Positions 56,448-64,000 of a stretch of DNA of 64,000 nucleotides are shown in pieces. Under the pieces are notes generated by a model that made no database searches, had not been told where the DNA came from, and saw only the letters and a list, made by a program, of their open reading frames with translations. A program made the translations under genes and the position numbers. The first letter of the stretch is position 1. The number at the start of each line of letters is the position of its first letter. Location: assembly GCF_002128405.1 (NCBI RefSeq), contig NZ_NETJ01000001.1:833592-897591 (forward strand). The letters run 5' to 3'. The stretch comes from Gottfriedia solisilvae. GTDB taxonomy: Bacteria > Bacillota > Bacilli > Bacillales > Bacillaceae_G.

Positions 56448-57014
56448 CTATTCTTCAATACTTCGATGGTACATTTCAAATAAGCCATGAAAAACTTGCT
56501 CATTTTCAACAAAGCCATTGATTTCAACTAATCTTCGCTTCGGATCTTCAGTTTGCGGTAACACTTTCGCTTTTGCAATAACTCGTTCATTTGTTCTTAC
56601 AGGTTTAATAAAAACAAAATTTGATTTAGCTGTCAAAGCTAAATCATCGTGAATGACCGCTACTGCTAAAGAGTTAGCTTGTGCAAATAAATGATGACCT
56701 CGAGCAATGCCATTACGACTGAAAGTATGTTCTTCTCTCACATCAAATATAGAAATGGCACTTTCATTAAAATGAATATCAATCACTTCGCCTATAATTT
56801 CATCGACAGGTAATGATTTTACATCTTGTAATTGCTGAGTGGCAACATTTTTGATACGTTCTCTCAACTCAGGAATCGATAATTCAAGACGATCAAGACG
56901 AATAGTTTGTATACTGACAGACAATTGAATCGCTAGATCTTCATCTGTTATAAATGGATTTTCTTCAATTATTTTTTTTAACAATTCATGACGATCTTTT
57001 TTGCTTCTTCTCAT
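56448..57014 (-). CDS. fapR: Malonyl-CoA-responsive repressor FapR
   Basis: FapR represses fatty acid and phospholipid genes and is released by malonyl-CoA. The 188-residue protein has an N-terminal DeoR-like HTH (about 5-55, [25 protein letters not shown]) and a C-terminal hot-dog domain (about 75-185) with [20 protein letters not shown]. Length matches B. subtilis FapR. Its own promoter carries two FapR-type operators. Confidence 0.98.
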   Translation of the reverse strand: MRRSKKDRHELLKKIIEENPFITDEDLAIQLSVSIQTIRLDRLELSIPELRERIKNVATQQLQDVKSLPVDEIIGEVIDIHFNESAISIFDVREEHTFSRNGIARGHHLFAQANSLAVAVIHDDLALTAKSNFVFIKPVRTNERVIAKAKVLPQTEDPKRRLVEINGFVENEQVFHGLFEMYHRSIEE

Positions 57015-57036
57015 TTTACATACCTCTACACTATAT

Positions 57037-57053
57037 TTATGACCAGGTATTAA
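57037..57053. promoter_or_regulatory. FapR operator O1 (downstream)
   Basis: TTATGACCAGGTATTAA resembles the FapR palindrome TTAGTACCTRRTACTAA (14 of 17 positions match the stronger copy at 57104). It begins four bases downstream of the fapR -10, over the expected transcription start, as in B. subtilis. Confidence 0.65.
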
Positions 57054-57057
57054 ATAC

Positions 57058-57086
57058 AGTGTATATTAAACACCCCTGTATTTCAA
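57058..57086 (-). promoter_or_regulatory. fapR SigA promoter
   Basis: On the minus strand TTGAAA (57081-57086) is followed after 17 bases by TACACT (57058-57063). It lies between the two FapR operator candidates and about 45 bases upstream of the fapR start codon. Confidence 0.6.
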
Positions 57087-57103
57087 TAGTTTTTTGCAAA
57101 CTT

Positions 57104-57120
57104 TTAATACCTAGTACTAA
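57104..57120. promoter_or_regulatory. FapR operator O2 (upstream, near consensus)
   Basis: TTAATACCTAGTACTAA matches the FapR consensus palindrome TTAGTACCTRRTACTAA at 16 of 17 positions. It lies upstream of the fapR -35 and overlaps the recG stop codon (57117-57119). Confidence 0.75.
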
Positions 57121-59165
57121 TCTAATTTTTCTGAATCAAATATTCCCGTTCGTTCTAAGTACTCTCTTAAGACCTTATATTCGTTAGCTTTCCAAAAATC
57201 ATTAGAATTAACTAGCATTGTTGCATCATTCCGTGCAACCTCTAATGTACGGTAATCATGAACCATATCTGCCATTTTGAATTCTGGTACTCCGCTTTGT
57301 TGTTTCCCGAAAAAGTCACCAGGTCCTCTTAATTCTAAATCCTTTTCAGATAACTCAAATCCATCATTCGTTTCCGTCATGATTGTCAGTCTTTCTTTAC
57401 CTACTTCACTTTTAGGATCACCAACTAAAATACAATACGATTGTTCTGAACCTCGACCAACTCGTCCGCGTAACTGATGTAACTGCGATAAACCAAAACG
57501 GTCTGCATCATAAATGACCATTACTGTAGCATTTGGCACATTTACACCTACCTCAACAACAGTTGTTGATACTAAAATTTGGACTTCATTTGCCGCAAAA
57601 GCCTTCATCACTTCATCTTTTTCTGAAGACGATAACTTACCATGCATTAACCCAACTTTGGCCATACTTTTATAATGAAAAGAAAGTACACTATGTAAAT
57701 CTAGTGCATTTTGAAGATCCAATTTTTCAGACTCCTCAATGAGTGGACAAATAACATAGGCTTGTCTACCTTTTTTAATTTCGTTTTCAATAAAACCTAG
57801 CACGCGATCAAACATTTCTTGTTTAACCCAATATGTTTCTATTTTTTTTCGACCAGCAGGGTATTCATCTATAATTGAGACATCCATTTCCCCAAATGCT
57901 GTAATAGCGAGCGTTCTAGGTATTGGTGTTGCCGTCATAAATAAAACATCTGGAAAGTATCCTTTTTCTCGCAATATTCTCCGCTGCCCAACACCAAAAC
58001 GATGCTGTTCATCCGTAATAACAATGCCCAATTTATTAAATTGAACCTCATCTTGTATTAAAGCGTGAGTTCCTACTAATATATGTACATCTCCTAATTT
58101 TAGCCTCTCAAGTACTTCACGTCGCTTTTTACCTTTAACCGAACTTGTCAATAATGCTACGTTGATATTTGTTTCCTGCAATAACTTCGATAAAGACTCG
58201 AAGTGCTGCTCAGCTAAAATTTCTGTAGGAACCATTAAAGCTCCTTGATAGCCATCTAAAGCACATGCATACAGTGCAATTGTTGCTACAACTGTTTTCC
58301 CCGATCCTACGTCACCTTGTAATAATCGGTTCATTCTTGATGGACTTACTAAATCATTGAATATTTCTTTCACAACTCGGTTTTGGGCTGATGTTAGAGG
58401 GAATGGTAATGATTGAATTAATTCTTGGATTTTGTCTTGGTGTAAAACTTTCGGAATTCCTTTTGATTGATTACGTTGAATTTTTCGAAGAGCTTGCATT
58501 TTTAATTGAAACAGAAAAAATTCCTCGTAAACAAAGCTTCTTCTTGCTTGTTTTAAACTATTTGCATCAATAGGATGATGTAGTAAACTCATTGTTTCTT
58601 TTCGATTCATCAGCTTATATTTACTCATTAGCTCATTCGGTACCAAATCCTCAATATATTGACCGAATTTTTTAAACGCTTGCTCTACAAACTTACGCAT
58701 CGTTTTTACTGACATTTTTCCTTTGATTGAATAGACCGGTTCTATTTCATTTGCATTTGTTCTTGACCCAAATACAAGATCTGTTAAAGTAATTGTTTGT
58801 CTATGTTGATCCCATTTACCAGACACGGTTACCTGTTCGTTTAAATTTAGCTTTGTTTTATAATATGGTCGATTAAAACAAATAACTGTAACTAAATAAC
58901 GATCAACTAATACACGAAAAGTTAATCGAGATTTATTTTTCCCAAAATACTGAAGAAGAGGAGCGCTATGCACAACACCCTCTACTGTCACGCGCTCATC
59001 ATGCTTCACTTCAGATAAATCTTTATTCCGATAATCTTCATATCGATATGGCAAATATTCAATTAAATCATTGACTGTAAAAATACCCATTTCATTTAAA
59101 AGTGCCGCAGTTTCTTCCCCTACACCACTTAGCACTGAGATGTTTTGTTCTAGTTCGTAGCTCAC
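57117..59165 (-). CDS. recG: ATP-dependent DNA helicase RecG
   Basis: RecG remodels stalled forks and branch-migrates Holliday junctions. The 682-residue protein has the N-terminal wedge/OB domain (about 55-150), the helicase core with Walker A GDVGSGKTV, DEQH box ITDEQHRFGV, ATPIPRT, and QLRGRVGRG. The start is GTG; it overlaps the sdaAA stop by one base (TAGTG). Its stop lies inside a FapR operator for the next operon. Confidence 0.97.
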   Translation of the reverse strand: MSYELEQNISVLSGVGEETAALLNEMGIFTVNDLIEYLPYRYEDYRNKDLSEVKHDERVTVEGVVHSAPLLQYFGKNKSRLTFRVLVDRYLVTVICFNRPYYKTKLNLNEQVTVSGKWDQHRQTITLTDLVFGSRTNANEIEPVYSIKGKMSVKTMRKFVEQAFKKFGQYIEDLVPNELMSKYKLMNRKETMSLLHHPIDANSLKQARRSFVYEEFFLFQLKMQALRKIQRNQSKGIPKVLHQDKIQELIQSLPFPLTSAQNRVVKEIFNDLVSPSRMNRLLQGDVGSGKTVVATIALYACALDGYQGALMVPTEILAEQHFESLSKLLQETNINVALLTSSVKGKKRREVLERLKLGDVHILVGTHALIQDEVQFNKLGIVITDEQHRFGVGQRRILREKGYFPDVLFMTATPIPRTLAITAFGEMDVSIIDEYPAGRKKIETYWVKQEMFDRVLGFIENEIKKGRQAYVICPLIEESEKLDLQNALDLHSVLSFHYKSMAKVGLMHGKLSSSEKDEVMKAFAANEVQILVSTTVVEVGVNVPNATVMVIYDADRFGLSQLHQLRGRVGRGSEQSYCILVGDPKSEVGKERLTIMTETNDGFELSEKDLELRGPGDFFGKQQSGVPEFKMADMVHDYRTLEVARNDATMLVNSNDFWKANEYKVLREYLERTGIFDSEKLD

Positions 59166-60046
59166 TATTTTTTTAGCGATACACCAAATATTTTTGCTTC
59201 CAATTCTCGGCCTGTTGGTGTTGCCGCTAATCCTCCTTCAGCTGTTTCTCTTAGTGCAGATGGCATTGTTTGACCGATTCTGTACATCGCATCAATTACC
59301 TCATCACATGGAATACGACTTGTTATACCAGCTAATGCCATATCTGCTGCTACCATCGCATTTGCTGCCCCCATCGCATTTCTCTTCACGCAAGGAACCT
59401 CTACTAAACCTGCAACTGGATCACATACTAAACCAAGCATATTCTTTAATGTAATTGCAAATGCTTCCGCACTTTGACTTGGCGTCCCACCAGCAATTTC
59501 AACGATTGCTGCAGCAGCCATACCGCTCGCAGACCCTACTTCAGCTTGGCAACCACCAGCAGCACCTGAAATAGATGCATTATTTGCAACGACAAATCCA
59601 AAAGCTCCAGAAGTTAGTAGGAATTCAATCATTTGCATGCGAGTCGGATTTAATTTTTCCTTAACAGCAAATAATGTACCTGGAACAACCCCAGCAGATC
59701 CAGCAGTTGGCGTTGCACATATTGTTCCCATTGCAGCATTTACTTCATTTGTTGCAACCGCTTTACTTACTGCATCTAAAAGAAAATGTCCTGAAAGCAT
59801 ATTTCCCTTTTCAATATATCTTTGAAGAAGTACCGCATCCCCACCAGTTAAACCAGTTGGTGAATGGACACCTGCTAATCCTCTTTCAACCGCTTTTTCC
59901 ATTACAACAAGATTTTGTTCCATTTTTTCTAGAATTTCTTCTCGACTTCTACCTGTAAAAAGCATTTCTTGTTGAATCATGATTTCCGAAATTTTAACAT
60001 TTTTTGATTCAGCTAGTTCTACTAACTCAGCTACATTTTTGAACAT
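59165..60046 (-). CDS. sdaAA: L-serine dehydratase, iron-sulfur alpha subunit
   Basis: SdaAA is the catalytic, [4Fe-4S]-containing subunit that deaminates serine to pyruvate and ammonia. The 293-residue protein has the expected Cys ligands in ICATPTAGSAG, GGCQAEVGSASG and LVCDPVAGLVEVPCVKRN. GGGGGAG precedes the ATG. It follows sdaAB by 18 bases and overlaps recG by one base. Confidence 0.97.
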   Translation of the reverse strand: MFKNVAELVELAESKNVKISEIMIQQEMLFTGRSREEILEKMEQNLVVMEKAVERGLAGVHSPTGLTGGDAVLLQRYIEKGNMLSGHFLLDAVSKAVATNEVNAAMGTICATPTAGSAGVVPGTLFAVKEKLNPTRMQMIEFLLTSGAFGFVVANNASISGAAGGCQAEVGSASGMAAAAIVEIAGGTPSQSAEAFAITLKNMLGLVCDPVAGLVEVPCVKRNAMGAANAMVAADMALAGITSRIPCDEVIDAMYRIGQTMPSALRETAEGGLAATPTGRELEAKIFGVSLKK

Positions 60047-60064
60047 AATGACGCTCCCCCTCTC

Positions 60065-60730
60065 TTAGTCCACCATTTTTGTTACACGTATAATATGTGG
60101 TAAAGATTCTATCTCTTTTAATATTTTTTCATCTAAGTCTTGATCCACTTCAATTGCCATTAAAGCGATTTGACCTACTTCTTTTCTAGACACTTCCATA
60201 TGTCCGATATTAACGGCATATTTCATAAGCACATTCGTAACACCAGCAATTGAACCATAGCGGTCATTATGAACAACTAGGATTGCTGGGTAATTTCCAG
60301 AAAGCTTAAGTTCAAAACCATTCAATTCAACAATTTCAATTTTCCCTCCGCCAATAGATATACCAACAAGTTCAAATGGTTGGTTCTCGTCATCTTGAAT
60401 TGAAATTTTAACTGTATTTGGATGTTCTGTAATCGCATCTTCTTCGATAAACTCAACAGTCATCCCTTTATCTTTAGAAATATTTAATGATTCAGGAATT
60501 CTCTCATCAAATGTATCAAAATCGAGTAATCCACCAACAAGCGCTACATCTGTACCGTGTCCACGATATGTTTTAGCAAATGAACCATATAATGAAATTA
60601 CGATGTTTTTTGGTTCTTTACCATATAAGTTTCTAGCGACACGACCAATTTTTGCTGCACCTGCTGTATGTGAACTTGATGGTCCAATCATAATCGGTCC
60701 AATAATATCAAAAACACTTTTATACTTCAT
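60065..60730 (-). CDS. sdaAB: L-serine dehydratase, beta subunit
   Basis: SdaAB is the regulatory partner of SdaAA. The 221-residue protein has the N-terminal serine-dehydratase beta domain (FDIIGPIMIGPSSSHTAGA) and a C-terminal ACT domain (about 148-220, VHNDRYGSIAGVTNVLMKYAVNIGHMEVSR) that may sense serine. It is first in its operon, with a perfect palindrome about 110 bases upstream. Confidence 0.97.
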   Translation of the reverse strand: MKYKSVFDIIGPIMIGPSSSHTAGAAKIGRVARNLYGKEPKNIVISLYGSFAKTYRGHGTDVALVGGLLDFDTFDERIPESLNISKDKGMTVEFIEEDAITEHPNTVKISIQDDENQPFELVGISIGGGKIEIVELNGFELKLSGNYPAILVVHNDRYGSIAGVTNVLMKYAVNIGHMEVSRKEVGQIALMAIEVDQDLDEKILKEIESLPHIIRVTKMVD

Positions 60731-60829
60731 TACTTTTCCCCCATTACCTTAGTGTAAAAAAGCGTGTTTACGTTTAGTTTCTCTATAGTAAAAACAAATA
60801 GTCTAATCAAAAAATGACAGTAAAGACAA

Positions 60830-60847
60830 TAAGTTGTCCAACTTATA
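60830..60847. promoter_or_regulatory. Perfect 18-base palindrome upstream of sdaAB
   Basis: ATAAGTTG and CAACTTAT form a perfect 8-2-8 inverted repeat just upstream of the candidate sdaAB promoters, overlapping or adjoining the -35 region. It looks like a dimeric repressor or activator site; the binding protein is not known. Confidence 0.55.
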
Positions 60848-60916
60848 GTGTAATACGAAATAATAAAGAGTTCTATGATATTTTACATTACTCTTTAAAT
60901 AATTTACACAAAAATG

Positions 60917-60936
60917 AAGAAGGGTTGCCCCTTCTT
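60917..60936. repeat. Second copy of the fakA terminator hairpin
   Basis: AAGAAGGG-TTGC-CCCTTCTT is identical over 20 bases to the hairpin at 61055-61074. Here no T-run follows on the minus strand (CATTTTTG instead), so it is probably a weak terminator or a remnant of duplication. Confidence 0.7.
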
Positions 60937-61054
60937 TCTTCAGACTGCCCGTCAAACGCTCGCTTTCTTCGTTGTTTCTCTTGCTCGCGTTGCTCGTTAT
61001 CTTTAAGTAAAACCCGCACCTCTTCAGTTTTCAATACCTGTGTTTTCAAAAAAA

Positions 61055-61074
61055 AAGAAGGGTTGCCCCTTCTT
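61055..61074 (-). terminator. fakA terminator
   Basis: An eight-base-pair stem (61055-61062 with 61067-61074) and TTGC/GCAA loop followed on the minus strand by nine T residues. It begins seven bases after the fakA stop. Confidence 0.9.
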
Positions 61075-61080
61075 AAATGA

Positions 61081-62772
61081 TTATTCTATAGAGAAAATGT
61101 ATGAGTATAATGGTTGATTTCCATTATGGACTTCAACTTCAACATGATCAAAGTTTTCTTCTGCATATTTAACTAATTCTGATAACTCTTCATCAGTAAC
61201 ATCTTGACCTTGTAAGATCGTTAAGATTTCTGAATCTTCGTCTATCATTTTTGTTAATAATTTCTTTGCAGCTTCTAATTGAACAGCATCAGTAGTAATA
61301 ATTTTACTTTCAAGAATACCCATGAAATGATCTTTCGTAATTTCAACGCCATCAATTTCAGTATCTCTAACTGCAAATGTTATTTGACCAGTTTTAACTG
61401 TAGCTAATGCTTCTTTCATTCCCTCACCGTTTTCATCTAATGAAGCCGTTGGATTGAATGATAATAAAGCCGTCATACCTTGAGGAACAGTTTTTGATGG
61501 TACCACAGTAACTTGGCAATCTGCAACTGAAGCAGCTTGCTGGGCAGCCATCACGATGTTCCCATTATTCGGAAGTACGATTACCTTTTCAGCATGACAT
61601 TGCTCAATTGCTTTTACAATATCTTCAGTACTTGGATTCATTGTTTGACCGCCTTCAATAACAACGGTTGCACCGATACTTTCAAACAAAGTTTTAATTC
61701 CTGAGCCCATTGCTACTGTTACAATACCATACTCCTGTTTTTGCTTACTCTTTCCTGACTCTTTTGTTGAATGAGGAACGTTTGCAGCTTGATCATCATG
61801 AAGTAAATTTGTATGTTGTTCACGCATGTTTTCTGCTTTCAGTTTTAAGAAGCTACCAAAACGTTGCCCTAAGTTGAAAACTTCACCAGGATACTCTGCA
61901 TGAATATGAACTTTTACAATCTCATCATCAGCAACAACTAATAATGAGTCACCCCATGCGCTTAATTCTTCACGGAATTGATCTATATTAAATGGATGCT
62001 TTTGTAATTTTTCTCTTTCAAATTTAACCATAAATTCTGTACAGTAACCAAAAACAATATCTTCTGTATTTAACATACTTTGAACATTACGGTGTTCAGC
62101 TTCAACTAATTCTTCAAGTGAAAGTGCCGCTTCAGCACCTTCTAATGAAATTTCTTCACCTTTTAAAGACGCTAAGAAACCTTCGTAAACAAGAACTAAC
62201 CCTTGACCACCACTATCTACTACACCTACTTGTTTTAAAACAGGTAATAAATCTGGCGTACGGTTTAAGGACGCTTTTGCTTCTACGATTGTTTCCTCAA
62301 GGAAAGGAATAAATTCTTCATGATTATTTGCAATTGCTACCGATTTTTTCGCCGTTTCTCTAGCAACAGTCAGAATCGTCCCCTCAATTGGTTTCATAAC
62401 AGCTTTATATGCTGTTTCAACACCAGCTTCAAGAGCAGCTGCAAAATCAACAGTCGAAATTGTTTCTTTCGCTTCGATTGATTTAGAAAACCCTCTGAAT
62501 AATTGAGATAGGATTACACCTGAGTTACCACGAGCACCCATAAGTAAGCCTTTTGCAAAGCTTTGACCTACTTTACCTACATGGCTATTCGGCTTTTCTT
62601 TTACTTCTTTCGAACCAGAAGTAATTGAAAGATTCATATTTGTTCCTGTATCTCCATCAGGTACAGGAAATACGTTTAATGAATCAACAAATTTTACATT
62701 CTTCGTTAAATTATTTGCACCTTGAATCACCATATCTGCAAATAATTTTCCGTCAATACGTTTAATGGACAC
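61081..62772 (-). CDS. fakA: Fatty acid kinase catalytic subunit FakA (YloV)
   Basis: FakA phosphorylates fatty acids held by FakB proteins. The 563-residue protein has an N-terminal DhaL/DAK2 kinase domain (about 8-205) with the metal/ATP motif PVPDGDTGTNM, LMGARGNSGVILSQL and DSGGQGL, a middle domain, and a C-terminal domain with VVIEGGQTMNPSTEDI and ILPNNGNI related to DegV folds. The start is GTG. It follows yloU by 22 bases, the conserved pair. FakB partners are not in the window. Confidence 0.93.
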   Translation of the reverse strand: MSIKRIDGKLFADMVIQGANNLTKNVKFVDSLNVFPVPDGDTGTNMNLSITSGSKEVKEKPNSHVGKVGQSFAKGLLMGARGNSGVILSQLFRGFSKSIEAKETISTVDFAAALEAGVETAYKAVMKPIEGTILTVARETAKKSVAIANNHEEFIPFLEETIVEAKASLNRTPDLLPVLKQVGVVDSGGQGLVLVYEGFLASLKGEEISLEGAEAALSLEELVEAEHRNVQSMLNTEDIVFGYCTEFMVKFEREKLQKHPFNIDQFREELSAWGDSLLVVADDEIVKVHIHAEYPGEVFNLGQRFGSFLKLKAENMREQHTNLLHDDQAANVPHSTKESGKSKQKQEYGIVTVAMGSGIKTLFESIGATVVIEGGQTMNPSTEDIVKAIEQCHAEKVIVLPNNGNIVMAAQQAASVADCQVTVVPSKTVPQGMTALLSFNPTASLDENGEGMKEALATVKTGQITFAVRDTEIDGVEITKDHFMGILESKIITTDAVQLEAAKKLLTKMIDEDSEILTILQGQDVTDEELSELVKYAEENFDHVEVEVHNGNQPLYSYIFSIE

Positions 62773-62794
62773 AAATTCTCCTCCTTAATGCGTC

Positions 62795-63157
62795 TTACAG
62801 GTTTGTTACTTTAACACCTTGAACAAAAATGTTTACAGAATCCACTGATAATCCTAATGTTTGATCAAGTGTATATTTAACTTTATTTTGTACGTTGTTT
62901 GCAACTTCAGAAATCTTTGTACCGTAGCTTACAATTATGTACATATCAATATTTACGTCTTCACCAACTTGGCGCACAATAACACCTTTAGTAAAGTTTT
63001 CTTTTTTAAGGATTTCAGTCAGACCATCCTTAATTTGTTTTTTAGAAGCCATGCCTACAATACCATAACAATCAACCGCAGCCCCACCTGCAATTGTAGC
63101 AATTACATCAGTACCAATTTCGATTGTTCCATATTGAGTTTTCATTTCTAAAGACAT
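62795..63157 (-). CDS. yloU: Asp23/Gls24 family envelope stress protein YloU
   Basis: The 120-residue protein is a single Asp23 domain, with the characteristic VIATIAGGAAVDCYGIVGMAS and ending SVNIFVQGVKV. Family members associate with membrane-anchored partners and the envelope; exact function is unsettled. It is adjacent to fakA and divergent from rpmB, as in B. subtilis. GGGGGACC precedes the ATG. Confidence 0.93.
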   Translation of the reverse strand: MSLEMKTQYGTIEIGTDVIATIAGGAAVDCYGIVGMASKKQIKDGLTEILKKENFTKGVIVRQVGEDVNIDMYIIVSYGTKISEVANNVQNKVKYTLDQTLGLSVDSVNIFVQGVKVTNL

Positions 63158-63506
63158 TTATAGGTCCCCCTTCTTGGCCACTCCAAGTATTGTTAGTTAT
63201 ACTACTTACTTATTATTGTATACCTTTTTCCAAAATAATTCTATTGACTCATTTCTATTATGGACAATTTCAAAAATATTCATGGATTAAAATGAAATTA
63301 CAATTATATAAGATTTTTTTAATAAATAAGTCATAGGTCCCTCTATAATATTTAGTATAACATAACATTCTATGTCAAGTATTTTTTCTTGAACAACTTA
63401 CCAATAATTGTTGCAATAAGTAAAGCGGTATGATAAATTATAGTAGTGTTTCTAAATGAAAATGATCATTGAAATGTTATTCCGTTTTTTGTAAGGAGGG
63501 AAATAG
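63158..63506. promoter_or_regulatory. Divergent yloU/rpmB intergenic region
   Basis: About 350 bases without a gene. For yloU (minus) a TTGACA box (complement 63373-63378) has no well spaced -10; TATACT occurs only 13 bases downstream. For rpmB (plus) TTGTTG (63408-63413) and TATGAT (63429-63434) are 15 bases apart, shorter than ideal. I see no spoVM-like small gene and no leader structure I can name. Confidence 0.4.
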
Positions 63507-63695
63507 ATGGCTCGTGTTTGTGTAATTACAGGTAGAAAATCACGTTCTGGTAACAGTCGCTCTCACGCTATGAATGCTTCAAAACGTACTTGGGGTGCTA
63601 ACCTTCAAAAAGTTCGTATTTTAGTAAACGGTAAACCAAAGCGTGTTTACGTATCAGCGAGAGCATTAAAATCAGGCAAAATTGAGCGCGTTTAA
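63507..63695 (+). CDS. rpmB: 50S ribosomal protein L28
   Basis: The only recognised plus-strand gene in the window. The 62-residue protein is colinear with Bacillus L28 ([31 protein letters not shown], ending SGKIERV) and lacks extra zinc-binding Cys pairs. AAGGAGGG seven bases before the ATG gives a strong ribosome binding site. It is convergent with nothing inside the window and is closed by its own terminator. Confidence 0.99.
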   Translation: MARVCVITGRKSRSGNSRSHAMNASKRTWGANLQKVRILVNGKPKRVYVSARALKSGKIERV

Positions 63696-63710
63696 TTTAT
63701 TAACGTACTT

Positions 63711-63738
63711 AAAAGCATAGCTAACTAGCTATGCTTTT
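63711..63738 (+). terminator. rpmB terminator
   Basis: AAAAGCATAGC (63711-63721) pairs with GCTATGCTTTT (63728-63738) around a six-base loop, ending in six T residues. The A-rich opposite side could also stop minus-strand transcripts entering from beyond the window. Confidence 0.88.
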
Positions 63739-63800
63739 TTACTTTGTCTTCAGTTTAGAACTTCCACTTATTATAAATCTATACTTGTTCTCAGCTTTTA

Positions 63801-63925
63801 GCGGTCATAAGCCAAAGAACATTGAAAGTTAAAAAGCAACTTTCATTGCCCTTTGTCTTATGCTTGTCGGGGCAGAGCGAACGCCTTACGCTTGTCGGAG
63901 CTAAACAGTCGCCTCCACTTTTCTT
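63801..63925. repeat. Bacillaceae dispersed hairpin repeat, unit 1 (partial)
   Basis: The block starts GCGGTCATAAGCC and forms a long imperfect hairpin: CATAAG/CTTATG, CAAAG/CTTTG and TGAAAGTT/AACTTTCA (63823-63830 with 63838-63845, loop AAAAAGC). It continues TGCTTGTCGGGGCAGAGCG, a second CGCTTGTCGGAGC, and CGCCTCCACTTTTC. From memory this is the right part of a common Bacillaceae intergenic repeat (TGTCTAGCTCC ... CTTGTCGGGGCTG ... CGCTT). No coding potential. Confidence 0.7.
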
Positions 63926-64000
63926 TGTCTAGTTCCGGCTCCTAGCTCCTCGAGGTCGTAAGTCAATCCCAACTAAAGGTTAAAAAGCAACCTTTACCCG
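63926..64000. repeat. Bacillaceae dispersed hairpin repeat, unit 2 (cut by window end)
   Basis: The unit begins TGTCTAGTTCCGGCTCCTAG and CTCCTCGAGGTCGTAAG, the left part of the same repeat family, then TAAAGGTT/AACCTTTA (63974-63981 with 63989-63996) around the identical seven-base loop AAAAAGC. It runs off the window. Confidence 0.7.

Larger units (their letters stand above)
60731..61080 (-). promoter_or_regulatory. sdaAB upstream region with palindrome and repeated hairpins
   Basis: This gap of about 350 bases holds, in minus-strand order: the fakA terminator (61055-61074), a relatively G+C-rich module (60937-61054), a second copy of the same hairpin (60917-60936), a weak 7+7 inverted repeat (60866-60872, 60891-60897), and the perfect palindrome ATAAGTTGTCCAACTTAT (60830-60847). 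Promoter candidates are TTGTCT-18-TAGACT and TTGATT-17-TATAGA downstream of the palindrome. The plus-strand open frame here is not gene-like. Confidence 0.5.

Noticed and set aside
60814..61080. Plus-strand open frame of 88 codons between sdaAB and fakA
   Set aside because: It runs over two terminator hairpins and a repeat-like module, has no ribosome binding site and a Cys/Ser/Leu-rich, non-protein-like composition. It looks like the antisense of non-coding sequence.
63158..64000. Search for the small sporulation gene spoVM near rpmB
   Set aside because: I could not find a frame resembling its 26-residue product on either strand; it may lie beyond the window or be absent.

Overview
The window looks like core chromosome of a motile, low-G+C, Gram-positive rod of the Bacillaceae. 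Gene content and order follow the Bacillus subtilis stretch from rpmB to swrB almost gene for gene. Supporting signs are CodY, FapR, a CheC/CheD/FliY-type chemotaxis set, SwrB and SwrD, an N-terminal-serine HslV, strong GGAGG ribosome binding sites and frequent TTG/GTG starts. The genus cannot be fixed from sequence alone. Apart from rpmB, every recognised gene lies on the minus strand, so transcription runs from high to low coordinates. I see no insertion sequence, prophage, CRISPR array, tRNA or rRNA.

Right end to 53 kb (in transcription order): rpmB (plus strand) diverges from yloU-fakA. Then come sdaAB-sdaAA-recG (serine deamination and a DNA branch-migration helicase) and the FapR-controlled phospholipid/fatty-acid set fapR-plsX-fabD-fabG, followed by acpP, which has its own promoter.

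53 to 36 kb: rnc, smc, ftsY, ylxM-ffh (protein targeting), rpsP, khpA, rimM, trmD, rplS behind a probable L19 autoregulatory leader, lepB, rbgA, rnhB, the flagellar-export-like pair ylqG-ylqH, and sucC-sucD. ylqD, which sits between khpA and rimM in B. subtilis, is absent.

36 to 28 kb: dprA, topA, trmFO, xerC, hslV, hslU, codY, ending in a strong terminator.

27.5 kb to the left end: one continuous 32-gene fla/che operon, flgB to swrB. It encodes the rod, hook, MS/C ring, export apparatus, chemotaxis core, SigD and SwrB. Genes are tightly packed and often overlap by 1 to 14 bases, which points to translational coupling. Several starts were moved inside the longest open frame because the ribosome binding site decides them.

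The less ordinary material is between genes: a degenerate Bacillaceae dispersed repeat inserted between sigD and swrB; two hairpin-bearing repeat units at the right edge with compensatory stem changes; a terminator hairpin present twice around a 138-base module between fakA and sdaAB; perfect palindromes at the putative topA and sdaAB promoters; and a pair of FapR operators flanking the fapR promoter. I did not find a clearly new multi-gene system. The YlqG/YlqH pair, which resembles FliK and the FlhB C-terminal domain but sits outside the flagellar operon, is the best functional puzzle.
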